Shown here in pieces: positions 36,491 to 45,524 of a DNA stretch of 64,000 bases. The notes under the pieces were generated by a model, which saw only the letters and a program-made list of their open reading frames with translations, had not been told where the DNA came from and searched no databases. Position numbers and translations under genes: made by a program. Within the stretch, counting starts at the first letter, position 1. Each line of letters starts with the position of its first letter. The DNA is taken from assembly GCF_012974865.1 (NCBI RefSeq), contig NZ_CP043633.1:806001-870000 (forward strand), given 5' to 3'. This DNA comes from Nonlabens sp. Ci31. Its GTDB lineage: Bacteria > Bacteroidota > Bacteroidia > Flavobacteriales > Flavobacteriaceae.

Positions 36491-37385
36491 TTATTTTTTA
36501 TTTTTCTTAACTCTATTAAAATCGAGCATTCTATTCTTTGTACTATCAACGTCGCTACTGTTCTTTAATTGTATGAATCCGCGACCTTTAAATATGTAGG
36601 TAGTTCCACCTTATAATTGATGCAGTTCTATGCTGTTTTTATCGGTAATGTAAAGATCTAAAAAATCATTCCCTATAAAATCATAATCCAACGTTAATTG
36701 CTTGTTAATACTTCCATATATCTGATCTTGTGTAGAATAAACTCCCGTGAAATCCCAAAACAGAACTATATATTCAGTCCGTTTATATCTTTAGACCTTT
36801 CAAAAATAGGGGCGTTATTTTCTTGTAAAAATCTCAAGCAGTTGGTTTGATCAAAATAATCGACAGCTCCGACTTGACTTGTATGTACTTTTTCCCAAGC
36901 TTGATATTATTGATAGAAGTACCGGATATTACCGCAAAACAACTGATCATAATCGAACGTATTTCTGCTATAACCATCGAGAGAGCATCTGTTATGCGCA
37001 TATAGATCTCTTAATTCAGTCGGTCCAATTCCCCCACCCTCACTTCAAAATCGTGTAACCCATCAATATCGCGATCGATAGCTAGTTGGTTATATATCGT
37101 TTGGTAAGAACCAACATCGATTCCTAGTCCAGCTACAGCGCTATATATACCTTCAAGACTTTTATTTGCATACAGCGTACCCAAGTCAAAACTTAAAGTG
37201 AACGCTCGGGTCATAAAAGGCAGATTAGGATTCTCTTGTTTGCTATTTAATTCTACGCACCACACTTCGTTAGAAACAAGTACCTCATTCGATGTAGGAG
37301 CATTATATCCATCTCCTATCTGCATTTCTGTGTGACAACTCGTTGAAGTTAAAACAAGAAGTGCAGCTACTAAAAAAGTAGTCAT
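36491..37385 (-). pseudogene. Decayed lipoprotein gene (about 298 codons originally)
   Basis: The intact 5' part (37385-37011, 124 codons) encodes a lipoprotein with lipobox STSC (Cys at residue 17). It is not a complete short gene: coding-like sequence continues on the same strand after a frameshift at about 37015 (LYAHNRCSLDGYSRNTFDYD), with a stop near 36894, then VHTSQVGAVDYFDQTNCLRFLQENNAPIFERS, another frameshift near 36765, then DFTGVYSTQDQIYGSIN and LDLYITDKNSIELHQL, a stop near 36615, and KGRGFIQLKNSSDVD up to a final stop at 36491. The family is not recognised. A terminator still follows. Confidence 0.75.
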
Positions 37386-37474
37386 TGCTTTCCTAATAGT
37401 TGTATTGAAAAGTTACCAGCGAGATTTCAAAAATAGTACCCGTTTTTAAACCAATAATTGAGCGTGTTTTGAAC

Positions 37475-37496
37475 TTCCGCTTTCGCGAAAGCGGAA
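37475..37496. repeat. Dispersed palindrome, copy 7 (22-bp perfect, intergenic)
   Basis: The longest perfect version, with TTC/GAA added outside the 16-mer. It lies 31 bases downstream of the cvpA-type gene with no T-run. Confidence 0.9.
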
Positions 37497-37527
37497 TAAT
37501 AAAAATAAGTTCCTAAAAGTTAGAAAT

Positions 37528-38115
37528 CTAGAAAAAGCTAAAACCTGTAGAGTCCTGAGGTTGCTCGAGGTCTTCTTGATCTCCATCTATATCTTCAAGA
37601 CCATCACCGCGCAACTGTCTGTCCACCCGATCTGCCTCTTCTAGGATTTTAGGAAGTAAGAACGGAGCTAAAGGCGCTATGTGCCCATAAACAATGCTGT
37701 TCTCCTTAATGTCTTTTCCGATAATATGAAACTCTCCACTGGCCGAATTGATAAACATCAATATCACACTAGCTAAAAAGCCCATTTTAACAAGGCCAAA
37801 AGCTGCTCCTGCAATTTTATTGATAAAGCTAAGGTTAACGGTTTTTATCACTTTGGTAATCAGCTTACCCACATAGGTAATGACAAAAATAATCACCAAA
37901 AAAGTAACTATAAAGCTGGCGATAGTAATATAAACATCCTCCCACGCTACCTGTACTCGCAACCAATCACCTGCAAAATTTGAAAAATAAATAGAGCCGT
38001 AAATAGCGGCTATAAGAGCAATTAGCGAAGTCAACTCAACAAAAAAACCATTCAAGTATCCTTTATAAAGGCCTATTAATAAAACAATACAAATAATTAT
38101 GTCCAACCAATTCAT
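37528..38115 (-). CDS. CvpA family membrane protein
   Basis: A 195-residue inner-membrane protein with four spans (about 3-22, 28-50, 62-85 and 103-125), starting NWLDIIICIVLLIGLYKGYLNGFFVEL, the family opening, with the conserved NKIAGAAFGLVKMGF after span 3. A soluble acidic tail (DGLEDIDGDQEDLEQPQDS) follows. CvpA is needed for colicin V production in E. coli; in other bacteria it relates to envelope stress. It is a single gene upstream of the decayed lipoprotein gene. Certain of the family, not of the role. Confidence 0.88.
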   Translation of the reverse strand: MNWLDIIICIVLLIGLYKGYLNGFFVELTSLIALIAAIYGSIYFSNFAGDWLRVQVAWEDVYITIASFIVTFLVIIFVITYVGKLITKVIKTVNLSFINKIAGAAFGLVKMGFLASVILMFINSASGEFHIIGKDIKENSIVYGHIAPLAPFLLPKILEEADRVDRQLRGDGLEDIDGDQEDLEQPQDSTGFSFF

Positions 38116-38300
38116 CGGGCTAAGTTAGGGAAAAATGCTGGTTAGAGAAGAGGTGATAAAATCAAATCTCATCTTGTTAAAATAATGAACTCCTAGTTTC
38201 ATGGAGTGAAAACGCCAGTACGAGCATTGATCTTAGATTATATTTTAAATTATAATTAAATTCCCTTCTCAATCAGCAGTTAAATTTAATCATCAAACAA

Positions 38301-38741
38301 ATGAAATACCTATTTAAACTACCCGTCTACTTTTTTCTTTCTGTTCTTTTATTTAGTTGTGATAATGACGATGGAATGGCTGACAATCAAAATCTTTGTA
38401 CTTATCAAGGCCTCACCTTTTTTGATGGCACTACACAAACACTATTAGCAGAAGCACAGTTGCAAACAGAACTCTTTCCCAATAATAATGGCCCTGGCGT
38501 TGCTGCTGTAGAAGTATATGAAACAACTAATCCAGGAAACATCTATTTAACTACTGGAGCTGTGACCTTAAACGCTATAGGACCTGGAAACCTTGGTATA
38601 AACGGAACTAATTATCCAGTGACAGTTACTTGCCAGCGCGCAGGAACTGCAGTTGGTGATGAATTTAGATTTGATATCGTTACCGTGTCTGGCGGTTTTG
38701 AAGGTGAATTATGCGTGGTTATTGATGCAGTTGTACCATAA
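38301..38741 (+). CDS. Lipoprotein of unknown function
   Basis: A 146-residue lipoprotein with lipobox LFSC (Cys about residue 20), then an acidic DNDDGMADNQ stretch typical of surface-exported lipoproteins in this phylum. A beta-rich mature domain follows with three further Cys (LCTYQG, VTCQRA, ELCVV) and many Gly/Asn/Thr. No known domain. Monocistronic, divergent from cvpA across 185 bases, with a strong terminator downstream. Confidence 0.75.
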   Translation: MKYLFKLPVYFFLSVLLFSCDNDDGMADNQNLCTYQGLTFFDGTTQTLLAEAQLQTELFPNNNGPGVAAVEVYETTNPGNIYLTTGAVTLNAIGPGNLGINGTNYPVTVTCQRAGTAVGDEFRFDIVTVSGGFEGELCVVIDAVVP

Positions 38742-38794
38742 TCAAACCTTAGTATTAAAACAACAAGGGTGTTTTGAAAATAATTTATAAAAAC

Positions 38795-38832
38795 AAAAGC
38801 CTCACAAGTATATACTTGCGAGGCTTTTTAGT
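38795..38832 (+). terminator. Rho-independent terminator of the lipoprotein gene
   Basis: A 16-bp stem with one mismatch (38795-38810 with 38813-38828) followed by TTTTTAGTT. Confidence 0.85.
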
Positions 38833-38871
38833 TATTTCAGATCTGTTGCTTGCATAGACTCCGTCACCAAG

Positions 38872-38918
38872 CTACTTCGATCAAATCAGTACATCGCCTA
38901 AAGAGTGCGGAAACAAAA
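38872..38918. repeat. 47-bp direct repeat, copy 1
   Basis: Identical to 39010-39056. It begins CTACTTCGATCAAATC and ends GTGCGGAAACAAAA. Not coding. Confidence 0.85.
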
Positions 38919-38969
38919 AACTCCACTTAGAAAACCTACCCTTTAAGGTTAGGGAAAGGTTTTCAAGTT

Positions 38970-38997
38970 CCAATTCGAATTCAAGTTCAAGTTCGTT
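38970..38997 (-). repeat. Hexanucleotide GAAYTN tract between the two 47-bp repeats
   Basis: On the minus strand it reads GAACTT, GAACTT, GAATTC, GAATTG. Same family as the tracts at 36261, 39145 and 49361. Confidence 0.7.
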
Positions 38998-39009
38998 TCC
39001 ATTCCCCAA

Positions 39010-39056
39010 CTACTTCGATCAAATCAGTACATCGCCTAAAGAGTGCGGAAACAAAA
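39010..39056. repeat. 47-bp direct repeat, copy 2
   Basis: Second copy of the 38872-38918 repeat, 138 bases away, same orientation. Confidence 0.85.
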
Positions 39057-39064
39057 GGTCGATA

Positions 39065-39103
39065 AAAAAAATAAAACCCCACAAGTATAAAACTCGTGAG
39101 GTT
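39065..39103 (-). terminator. Rho-independent terminator of glyQS
   Basis: A 12-bp stem with two mismatches (39075-39086 with 39092-39103), followed on the minus strand by TTTTATTTTTTTT. Confidence 0.75.
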
Positions 39104-39144
39104 CGGTATGTAATTTATTATCTATCAGTCGGTAGTCCGCTTTT

Positions 39145-39180
39145 TAAATTCGAGTTCGAGTTCAAATTCGAGTTCGAGTT
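39145..39180 (-). repeat. Hexanucleotide microsatellite directly after the glyQS stop
   Basis: Six units in the gene's sense: GAACTC, GAACTC, GAATTT, GAACTC, GAACTC, GAATTT. It starts immediately after the stop codon. Confidence 0.8.
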
Positions 39181-39181
39181 C

Positions 39182-40726
39182 CTAAATCTTTCTCAACCAA
39201 GTACTCATGCTTACACGAGATTCTAAATAGTTCTTCAAGTCTTTAATCGCTATACGTTCTTGTGTCATCGTGTCGCGATCTCTTACCGTTACTGCATGAT
39301 CTTCTTTGGTTTCGTGATCTATCGTCACACAATAAGGAGTTCCGTTAGCATCTTGTCTTCTGTAACGTCTTCCTATCGCGTCTTTTTCATCGTACTGCAC
39401 TTTTATAGACCATTTTAATTCGTCTATGATTTCGTTTGCAATTTCTGGAAGTCCGTCTTTTTTTAATAAAGGTAGAATCGCTGCTTTTACAGGAGCAAGA
39501 ACTGCTGGTAATTTAAGCACTGTACGTTCACTTCCATCTTCTAGAGTTTCATCTACCAACGAATTAGAAAAAACGGCCAAAAACATTCTATCTAAGCCTA
39601 TAGATGTTTCTAATACATAAGGAACATAGTTTTTATTCTCCTCATGATCAAAGAACTGTAATTTCTTACCACTGTGTTCTTCGTGTGCTTTCAAGTCAAA
39701 ATCTGTACGGGAATGAATTCCTTCGAGTTCTTTAAAACCAAATGGGAAGTCAAATTCAATATCGGTCGCTGCGTTTGCATAATGAGCCATTTTCTCATGA
39801 TCGTGAAAACGGTAGTTCTCATCGCCCATTCCTAAAGATCTGTGCCATGCCATGCGCCTTTCTTTCCATATTTCAAACCATTCTAATTCTGTTCCTGGCT
39901 TTACAAAATATTGCATCTCCATTTGTTCAAATTCCCTCTGGCGGAAAATAAACTGACGCGCCACAATCTCATTTCTAAAGGCTTTACCTGTCTGAGCGAT
40001 TCCAAAAGGAATCTTCATACGACCTGATTTTTGAACGTTTGCAAAATTGACAAAAATCCCTTGAGCCGTTTCTGGCCTTAAGAATAAATCGGTTGCCGTA
40101 TCTGCACTGGCGCCTATTTTAGTACCGAACATTAAGTTGAACTGACGTACATCGGTCCAGTTTTTAGAACCTGTATCAGGATCTGCTATTTCTAGTTCTT
40201 CTATTAGAGCTTTTACACCAGCAAGATCTTCCACCTGCAGCAACTCAGCAAGTCTTGCTGTAGGTTCGGTAGCCTTCTTCATGTAACCCATCACACGCGG
40301 ATTGGTCTCTGCATACATTTTTGCATCAAAGTCTTCACCGAAGCGTTTTGCTGCTTTCTCTATTTCTTTATTGGCTTTTTGTAGGTTTTTCTCGCAATAA
40401 TCTTCTACAAGAACATCAGCACGGTAGCGTTTTTTAGAATCCTTATTATCTATCAATGGATCGTTAAATGCATCTACGTGACCCGAAGCTTTCCATACCG
40501 TAGGATGCATAAAAATAGCCGTATCTATTCCTACTATATCTTGGTTGAGCTGAGTCATTGCTTGCCACCAGTATTCTCTGATATTTTTCTTTAATTCGAC
40601 TCCATTCTGTCCGTAATCATAAACAGCACTTAAACCGTCATAAATTTCACTAGATTGAAATACATATCCGTACTCTTTTGCATGAGAGAGTACTTTTTTA
40701 AACTGATCGTCGTTGTTGTTTGCCAT
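39182..40726 (-). CDS. glyQS: Glycyl-tRNA synthetase (homodimeric type)
   Basis: A 514-residue class II synthetase of the alpha2 type that charges tRNA-Gly. It has the N-terminal catalytic segment FKKVLSHAKEYGYVFQSSEIYDGLSAVYDYG with motif 1 region REYWWQAM. Motif 2 lies around GIAQTGKAFRNEIVARQFIFRQREFEQMEMQYF, motif 3 in VLETSIGLDRMFLAV, and a C-terminal anticodon-binding domain (about 415-514) is present. It is full length and monocistronic with its own terminator. Confidence 0.96.
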   Translation of the reverse strand: MANNNDDQFKKVLSHAKEYGYVFQSSEIYDGLSAVYDYGQNGVELKKNIREYWWQAMTQLNQDIVGIDTAIFMHPTVWKASGHVDAFNDPLIDNKDSKKRYRADVLVEDYCEKNLQKANKEIEKAAKRFGEDFDAKMYAETNPRVMGYMKKATEPTARLAELLQVEDLAGVKALIEELEIADPDTGSKNWTDVRQFNLMFGTKIGASADTATDLFLRPETAQGIFVNFANVQKSGRMKIPFGIAQTGKAFRNEIVARQFIFRQREFEQMEMQYFVKPGTELEWFEIWKERRMAWHRSLGMGDENYRFHDHEKMAHYANAATDIEFDFPFGFKELEGIHSRTDFDLKAHEEHSGKKLQFFDHEENKNYVPYVLETSIGLDRMFLAVFSNSLVDETLEDGSERTVLKLPAVLAPVKAAILPLLKKDGLPEIANEIIDELKWSIKVQYDEKDAIGRRYRRQDANGTPYCVTIDHETKEDHAVTVRDRDTMTQERIAIKDLKNYLESRVSMSTWLRKI

Positions 40727-40859
40727 AGCTGCAAATGTAAAAAAAAAGGAGGTTGATCACCTTGTGAATTTGTGTATTTCGTTGTCCTAGGGAATCACGT
40801 TCAACAGAAACTTTTATTTTCTTTAAGAAATAGAATGCGATAACTATATCCAGCTCGTT

Positions 40860-41738
40860 TTACTTCTTAAAGATGACGATGTCTTGATATTCCAGTTTGT
40901 CGCCTGTATACCTCTCATCCTTCCAGAAACCATCTATAATTTCAATCTCTCTAAATCCAGCTGTTGAAATCATCGATCGCAAAACATCCTCTTGTATTGC
41001 TATATTACCAGCAGTAACATCAGCATGCATTAATCGATATCCGTCATGCGCGATTGGGAAGCTAAATCCACTTCTGGTAGAAATATAGGTCTCATTATGT
41101 GAGTTATACAAGAAAAAAGTCGAAAGACAACAGGCATCTTTATGAGAAACTCTATACATTTCATTTAGGTAATTCTGTATTTCACTTATCGCCATATGTG
41201 TAAAAACTGAAAAGGTGAAACAAACATTGAACTGATTATCAGAATATGGAAACTTAAACATAGCTGCATCACCACCTTTTGATTTATAGAGATCATTAAA
41301 AAGATCAACATAAGTAAAATGAAAGTTTGAAAAATCTGCTCCTATCCCTCTCTTGCACCAATCTATTCCTTTTTTTACTGGATCAAAACCGTGATAAGTA
41401 CTATTGCTTTTTAGATATGGAGTAAACGCAATAGCCGTTCTGCCCATTCCACATCCTATATCTAAGAGTTTATGATCTGGTTGCACATCAGTATATTTTC
41501 TTAACAACTGTAATTGCAGTTTTCCTTCTTCAAGAAATTTTTTAGGTCCAGCGGTTCCTCCAGTAAAAACAGCACCTCTAGAAGGTACATATTTGTTTCT
41601 ACCTTTTATTTTCTCTATTATATCGAGAGGTAAAAAAAATATTTTACGCAGTAAGAATCGGCTATCAGGAGACAACTGATACCAAAAGTTCCTGAATGCT
41701 TCTTTATTTTTCACAACTCCTAATTTTAATAAAAACAA
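40860..41738 (-). CDS. Class I SAM-dependent methyltransferase
   Basis: A 292-residue cytosolic protein with a Rossmann methyltransferase core. Motif I is KLLDIGCGMGRTAIAF (about residue 94), the acidic post-I residue lies in YHGFDPVKKGIDWC, and motif IV-like FKFPYSDNQFNVCFTFSVFTHM. An extra N-terminal helix region (1-75) includes a Lys-rich loop. Substrate unknown; such proteins often act on small molecules or glycans. Not in an operon with biosynthetic genes: flanked by glyQS and a coiled-coil protein, both in the same direction but with terminators between. Slightly AT-richer than its neighbours. Confidence 0.82.
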   Translation of the reverse strand: MFLLKLGVVKNKEAFRNFWYQLSPDSRFLLRKIFFLPLDIIEKIKGRNKYVPSRGAVFTGGTAGPKKFLEEGKLQLQLLRKYTDVQPDHKLLDIGCGMGRTAIAFTPYLKSNSTYHGFDPVKKGIDWCKRGIGADFSNFHFTYVDLFNDLYKSKGGDAAMFKFPYSDNQFNVCFTFSVFTHMAISEIQNYLNEMYRVSHKDACCLSTFFLYNSHNETYISTRSGFSFPIAHDGYRLMHADVTAGNIAIQEDVLRSMISTAGFREIEIIDGFWKDERYTGDKLEYQDIVIFKK

Positions 41739-41781
41739 TACTACTACTTTTATAGGAGCCCTCCTTTTTTAAAGCAACAAA

Positions 41782-41805
41782 AAAGCACGCTTAAAAGCGT
41801 GCTTT
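41782..41805 (-). terminator. Rho-independent terminator of the coiled-coil protein gene
   Basis: A 10-bp perfect stem (41782-41791 with 41796-41805) followed on the minus strand by a T-run. Confidence 0.85.
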
Positions 41806-41825
41806 AAAATTATAATATTGAAAAA

Positions 41826-42707
41826 CTATCTCAATGTCATCTCATTACTGCTCACGCGTATAGGTCCATTATATAAATTGATTCTATAACGACCTTTAAT
41901 GATGGCATCCTCATTTGCATTAACGAGTTCGCAGAGATCTAATTCTTTTCCTTTATAATTGAACTGGATGACTTTGGAATAGGTCAACTTTTGCCCATCA
42001 AACTCTTTCGTTTTATTTTCTCCCAACACATTGTTGTCTGGATTGATCACCTGAAGATAATAGGTAGTCACACCCATAGTAGCTATTGGATTTTCTGGAA
42101 GCGTAAAACAAACTTTGATGTCGTCCACACGACGTGCGCGGTCATTTTCTATTTGCTTACCAGAACTTCTAAGAATAACCCCTACCGGAGTGAAATTAAC
42201 AGGAATCAATGCCGATGCTCGAGCCATGTTCGAATTCAAATTAGCAATAGTCGAATTTTGATCTTGACCTTTAAGGATCTCGGTGTTTAAAGCCGCTAAG
42301 GTGTTTTCATTTTCTAAAGCAAGGTTTTGATTCACTACTTCTAGGGTATTGATACGGTCTTGAAGTAAATCGCGGTCTCTTTTAATATTGCTCAGTTCCT
42401 TGCGTAATAAAGAAAGTACTTTGACATCAGTTTTTAATTTACTTACACTATCAACCAATCGTGTAATGCGATCCCTCGCATCGGTAAGGTCGGCACTTAG
42501 TGCATTTCCTTTTTCAATCTCGATGCTGTATTCTGATGAGATGTTGTCCAATTCCTCTTGAATCTGTGCTTTCTCATCGTTTAATGCGATCTTAATACCT
42601 TCGTTTTCTTTGTAAGTGTTGTACGACCACACTCCTAATCCTAAAAGAGATAGAATAAAAATTCCTAATAAAACCTTAAGAATACGGTTGTCTTTTTGCT
42701 GTGCCAT
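41826..42707 (-). CDS. Membrane-anchored periplasmic coiled-coil protein
   Basis: A 293-residue protein. A short cytosolic N-terminus precedes one span (residues 9-28, ILKVLLGIFILSLLGLGVWSY). A long coiled coil (about 40-165) and a beta-rich C-terminal domain (about 175-293, VILRSSGKQIENDRARRVDDIKVCFTLPENPIA...RYRINLYNGPIRVSSNEMTLR) follow. Homologues are frequent in Flavobacteriia but uncharacterised; labels such as ParA are not supported here, as there is no Walker motif. It is divergent from comF. Confidence 0.8.
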   Translation of the reverse strand: MAQQKDNRILKVLLGIFILSLLGLGVWSYNTYKENEGIKIALNDEKAQIQEELDNISSEYSIEIEKGNALSADLTDARDRITRLVDSVSKLKTDVKVLSLLRKELSNIKRDRDLLQDRINTLEVVNQNLALENENTLAALNTEILKGQDQNSTIANLNSNMARASALIPVNFTPVGVILRSSGKQIENDRARRVDDIKVCFTLPENPIATMGVTTYYLQVINPDNNVLGENKTKEFDGQKLTYSKVIQFNYKGKELDLCELVNANEDAIIKGRYRINLYNGPIRVSSNEMTLR

Positions 42708-42755
42708 GTGGGGTTGTTTATCTTTATAACGTACGAATCTAAAAAATAATTTGTT

Positions 42756-43439
42756 CTGACGTGGTTTTCTGACTTTATTAACTTATTCTTTCCTGTAGTT
42801 TGCATGGGTTGCACTCGTAGCTTAACAACAGGAGAGCAAGTGATATGCACTGTTTGCAGGTCTGAAATCCCCATAGCTCTTAATCATTTGGAAAAAGACG
42901 ATAAAGTGAAAGAACTCTTCTTTGCTCGCGCTGATGTACAAACGGCCACCAGCTTGTTTTATTATGAAAAAATAGGTGTCGTACAGCAATTGATCCATCA
43001 ATTAAAATACCAAGGCCGGGAAGAAGTCAGCCCCTTTTTAGGTAAATGGCTAGCTGCGGCACTTCAAAACGATCCTGCTTTTCAAGACATCGACTTGGTA
43101 ATTCCTGTGCCCGTTCATCCTAAACGACGTGCAAAAAGAGGCTATAACCAGGTAGATGGTTTTGGAAAAGAACTGGCAGTTGCTCTGGGGGCTCGCTTTC
43201 GCGAAAGCGTGCTCATCAAAAGCCGCAACACCATTAATCAAGCTCAATTGGGACAAGTAAAACGCAGTGATGAAACCCAATCGCCTTATGAACTCATGGA
43301 ACAAATCCCTCGAGGAACGCACATTCTTCTCGTGGATGATGTAATTACTACTGGGACGACTCTCGCACTTTGCGCTAAAGAGTTGCACAAAAACCCAGGT
43401 ATTCAACTATCCATTGCCACCATGGCGATATCTGTTTAA
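42756..43439 (+). CDS. comF: ComF-family phosphoribosyltransferase-like protein, start codon non-canonical
   Basis: The ComF family pairs an N-terminal zinc finger with a phosphoribosyltransferase fold and is linked to DNA uptake. The PRT site is ILLVDDVITTGTTLAL (about 40 residues from the end), with VPVHPKRRAKRGYNQ in the centre. The first ATG (42804) would drop the first Cys of the zinc finger, which is encoded just before it (LFFPVVC then MGC...CTVC). The frame is open back to a stop at 42747 and reads LTWFSDFINLFFPVVCMGC, but with no ATG, GTG or TTG; CTG at 42756 or ACG at 42759 are the only plausible starts. The dispersed palindrome encodes RFRES. Confidence 0.85.
   Translation: MTWFSDFINLFFPVVCMGCTRSLTTGEQVICTVCRSEIPIALNHLEKDDKVKELFFARADVQTATSLFYYEKIGVVQQLIHQLKYQGREEVSPFLGKWLAAALQNDPAFQDIDLVIPVPVHPKRRAKRGYNQVDGFGKELAVALGARFRESVLIKSRNTINQAQLGQVKRSDETQSPYELMEQIPRGTHILLVDDVITTGTTLALCAKELHKNPGIQLSIATMAISV
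43194..43209. repeat. Dispersed palindrome CGCTTTCGCGAAAGCG, copy 8
   Basis: Perfect copy in comF, RFRES phase. Confidence 0.9.
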
Positions 43440-43695
43440 AGCAGAGATTTAAAATACAGCTATTTAAGTAACGGTTAAAGATTAACGATGTGAAGTTTTA
43501 ATTTGTCATTCCAGAAAACTTGGCTTCAAAGTTCCCAAAAAAAGCCAAATGTAAGTGCTAAATTTATCTGGAATCCAGTAAGCAGTCTCTGTAGATGATA
43601 TAACTTGAAGCTTCTGATTTTCTTTCCTCTTGGCTTTACTTATGATTTTTAATCCTGTTTCAACTCAACTATTGGCTAGCCGATTAATTTTGCTC

Positions 43696-43703
43696 TATTT
43701 TTG
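43696..43703 (+). promoter_or_regulatory. Candidate -7 box (TATTTTTG) for the enoyl-CoA hydratase gene
   Basis: Exact TAnnTTTG, 26 bases before the ATG at 43730, with a TTG about 21 bases upstream. Confidence 0.5.
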
Positions 43704-43729
43704 TAAGTGTCAACTACAAAAATCAATTC

Positions 43730-44497
43730 ATGAATACTATTCTAGTTACTACCGAAAATAACATCACTACCATCACTATCAACCGCCCTAATAAGCTCAA
43801 CGCACTCAACAAAGCGACGATTGAGGAATTGAGCGAGGCGATATCTACTGCCGAAGAAGATGCAGATACCAGAGTGATTATTCTAACAGGAAGTGGAGAA
43901 AAAGCATTTGTAGCTGGAGCAGACATCTCAGAATTTGCTGATTTCTCTCCAGAAGAAGGAAAAAGACTGGCTGGAAAAGGACAAGAATCGCTTTTTGATG
44001 CAATAGAAAATTGCTCTACTCCGGTGATTGCAGCCATTAATGGTTTTGCATTAGGCGGTGGTCTTGAGCTTGCTATGGCAGCACATTTTAGAGTGGCAAG
44101 CGACAATGCAAAACTAGGACTTCCTGAAGTTTCTTTAGGTGTGATTCCTGGTTATGGTGGTACACAACGTTTACCGCAACTGGTGGGCAAAGGTCGCGCT
44201 ATGGAAATGATCATGACCGCAGGAATGATAGATGCTGCAACGGCACATTCTTACGGACTCGTGAATCATGTGGTAACGCTAGAAGAGCTGATACCAACTT
44301 GTGAAAAATTAGCCTCTAAGATCATGAGAAATAGTCCAATGGCCATAAGTGCAGCAATAGATGCGGTAAACGCTGGATTTATAGATGGAACAGATGGCTA
44401 TCAAGTAGAGATCGATAACTTTGGCTCTTGTTTTGGTACCGATCAATTTGTGGAAGGAACAACGGCCTTTTTAGAAAAACGCAAGGCGGAGTTTTAG
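43730..44497 (+). CDS. Enoyl-CoA hydratase/isomerase family protein
   Basis: A 255-residue crotonase-fold enzyme of fatty-acid oxidation. Oxyanion-hole segments are KAFVAGADISEF (about 64) and NGFALGGGLELAMA (about 107). Both catalytic Glu of hydratases are in place (GGGLELA and LGLPEVSLGVIPGYGGTQRLP). Its last 14 codons (GTTAFLEKRKAEF and stop) and the following hairpin form the beginning of a 237-bp unit that is repeated five more times downstream, so this gene is the source of the 5' part of the array. Confidence 0.94.
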   Translation: MNTILVTTENNITTITINRPNKLNALNKATIEELSEAISTAEEDADTRVIILTGSGEKAFVAGADISEFADFSPEEGKRLAGKGQESLFDAIENCSTPVIAAINGFALGGGLELAMAAHFRVASDNAKLGLPEVSLGVIPGYGGTQRLPQLVGKGRAMEMIMTAGMIDAATAHSYGLVNHVVTLEELIPTCEKLASKIMRNSPMAISAAIDAVNAGFIDGTDGYQVEIDNFGSCFGTDQFVEGTTAFLEKRKAEF

Positions 44498-44517
44498 TAA
44501 TACAATATATATCTTGT

Positions 44518-44555
44518 TATCATAAAAGGTGGAATTAATTCCACCCTTTATGATA
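44518..44555. other. 38-bp palindrome in array unit 1 (also in units 2-6)
   Basis: Arms TATCATAAA and TTTATGATA around the core GGTGGAATTAATTCCACC with one mismatch pair. It recurs every 237 bases; units 2 and 6 carry extra changes. No T-run follows, so it is not a standard terminator. Confidence 0.85.
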
Positions 44556-44576
44556 CGTGATGTACAGCTACATAAT

Positions 44577-44690
44577 ATGAAACGATCCTTATTCTGCTTT
44601 TTGATTTTTATGGTTTCTTGTCGACAAAGACTATCTGATTCTGACAAAACTATAGCTAATTTAGATTTTAAAGAGCTTACAACTAAGTAG
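44577..44690 (+). pseudogene. Truncated lipoprotein minigene, unit 1
   Basis: A 37-codon ORF: signal peptide and lipobox MKRSLFCFLIFMVSC, then RQRLSDSDKTIANLDFKELTTK and a TAG made by the unit junction. An in-frame ATG 27 bases upstream would give 46 codons. It duplicates the first 37 codons of the gene at 45762. Confidence 0.75.
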
Positions 44691-44813
44691 AGGGAACAAC
44701 AGCATTTTTAGAAAAACGCAAGGCGGAGTTTTAGTAATACAATATATATCTTGTTTTCATAAAAGGTGGAATTAATTCCACCCTTTATGATACGTGATGT
44801 ACAGCTACATAAT

Positions 44814-44927
44814 ATGAAACGATCCTTATTCTGCTTTTTGATTTTTATGGTGGCTTGTCGACAAAGACTATCTGATTCTGACAAAACTATAGCTAATTTA
44901 GATTTTAAAGAGCTTACAACTAAGTAG
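44814..44927 (+). pseudogene. Truncated lipoprotein minigene, unit 2
   Basis: Same 37-codon ORF; the lipobox reads MVAC and the following residues RQRLSD. Confidence 0.75.
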
Positions 44928-45050
44928 AGGGAACAACAGCATTTTTAGAAAAACGCAAGGCGGAGTTTTAGTAATACAATATATATCTTGTTATCATAAA
45001 AGGTGGAATTAATTCCACCCTTTATGATACGTGATGTACAGCTACATAAT

Positions 45051-45164
45051 ATGAAACGATCCTTATTCTGCTTTTTGATTTTTATGGTTTCTTGTCGACA
45101 AAGACCATCTGATTCTGACAAAACTATAGCTAATTTAGATTTTAAAGAGCTTACAACTAAGTAG
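45051..45164 (+). pseudogene. Truncated lipoprotein minigene, unit 3
   Basis: Same ORF with MVSC and RQRPSD (Leu to Pro). Confidence 0.75.
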
Positions 45165-45287
45165 AGGGAACAAAGGCCTTTTTAGAAAAACGCAAGGCGG
45201 GGTTTTAGTAATACAATATATATCTTGTTATCATAAAAGGTGGAATTAATTCCACCCTTTATGATACGTGATGTACAGCTACATAAT

Positions 45288-45401
45288 ATGAAACGATCCT
45301 TATTCTGCTTTTTGATTTTTATGGTTTCTTGTCGACAAAGACCATCTGATTCTGACAAAACTATAGCTAATTTAGATTTTAAAGAGCTTACAACTAAGTA
45401 G
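45288..45401 (+). pseudogene. Truncated lipoprotein minigene, unit 4
   Basis: Same ORF with MVSC and RQRPSD. The hydratase-derived segment of this unit has AAAGGCC. Confidence 0.75.
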
Positions 45402-45524
45402 AGGGAACAAAGGCCTTTTTAGAAAAACGCAAGGCGGGGTTTTAGTAATACAATATATATCTTGTTATCATAAAAGGTGGAATTAATTCCACCCTTTATG
45501 ATACGTGATGTACAGCTACATAAT

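Noticed and set aside
37475..37496. Intergenic dispersed palindrome as a transcription terminator
   Set aside because: No T-run follows on either strand, and the same core occurs inside many coding regions.
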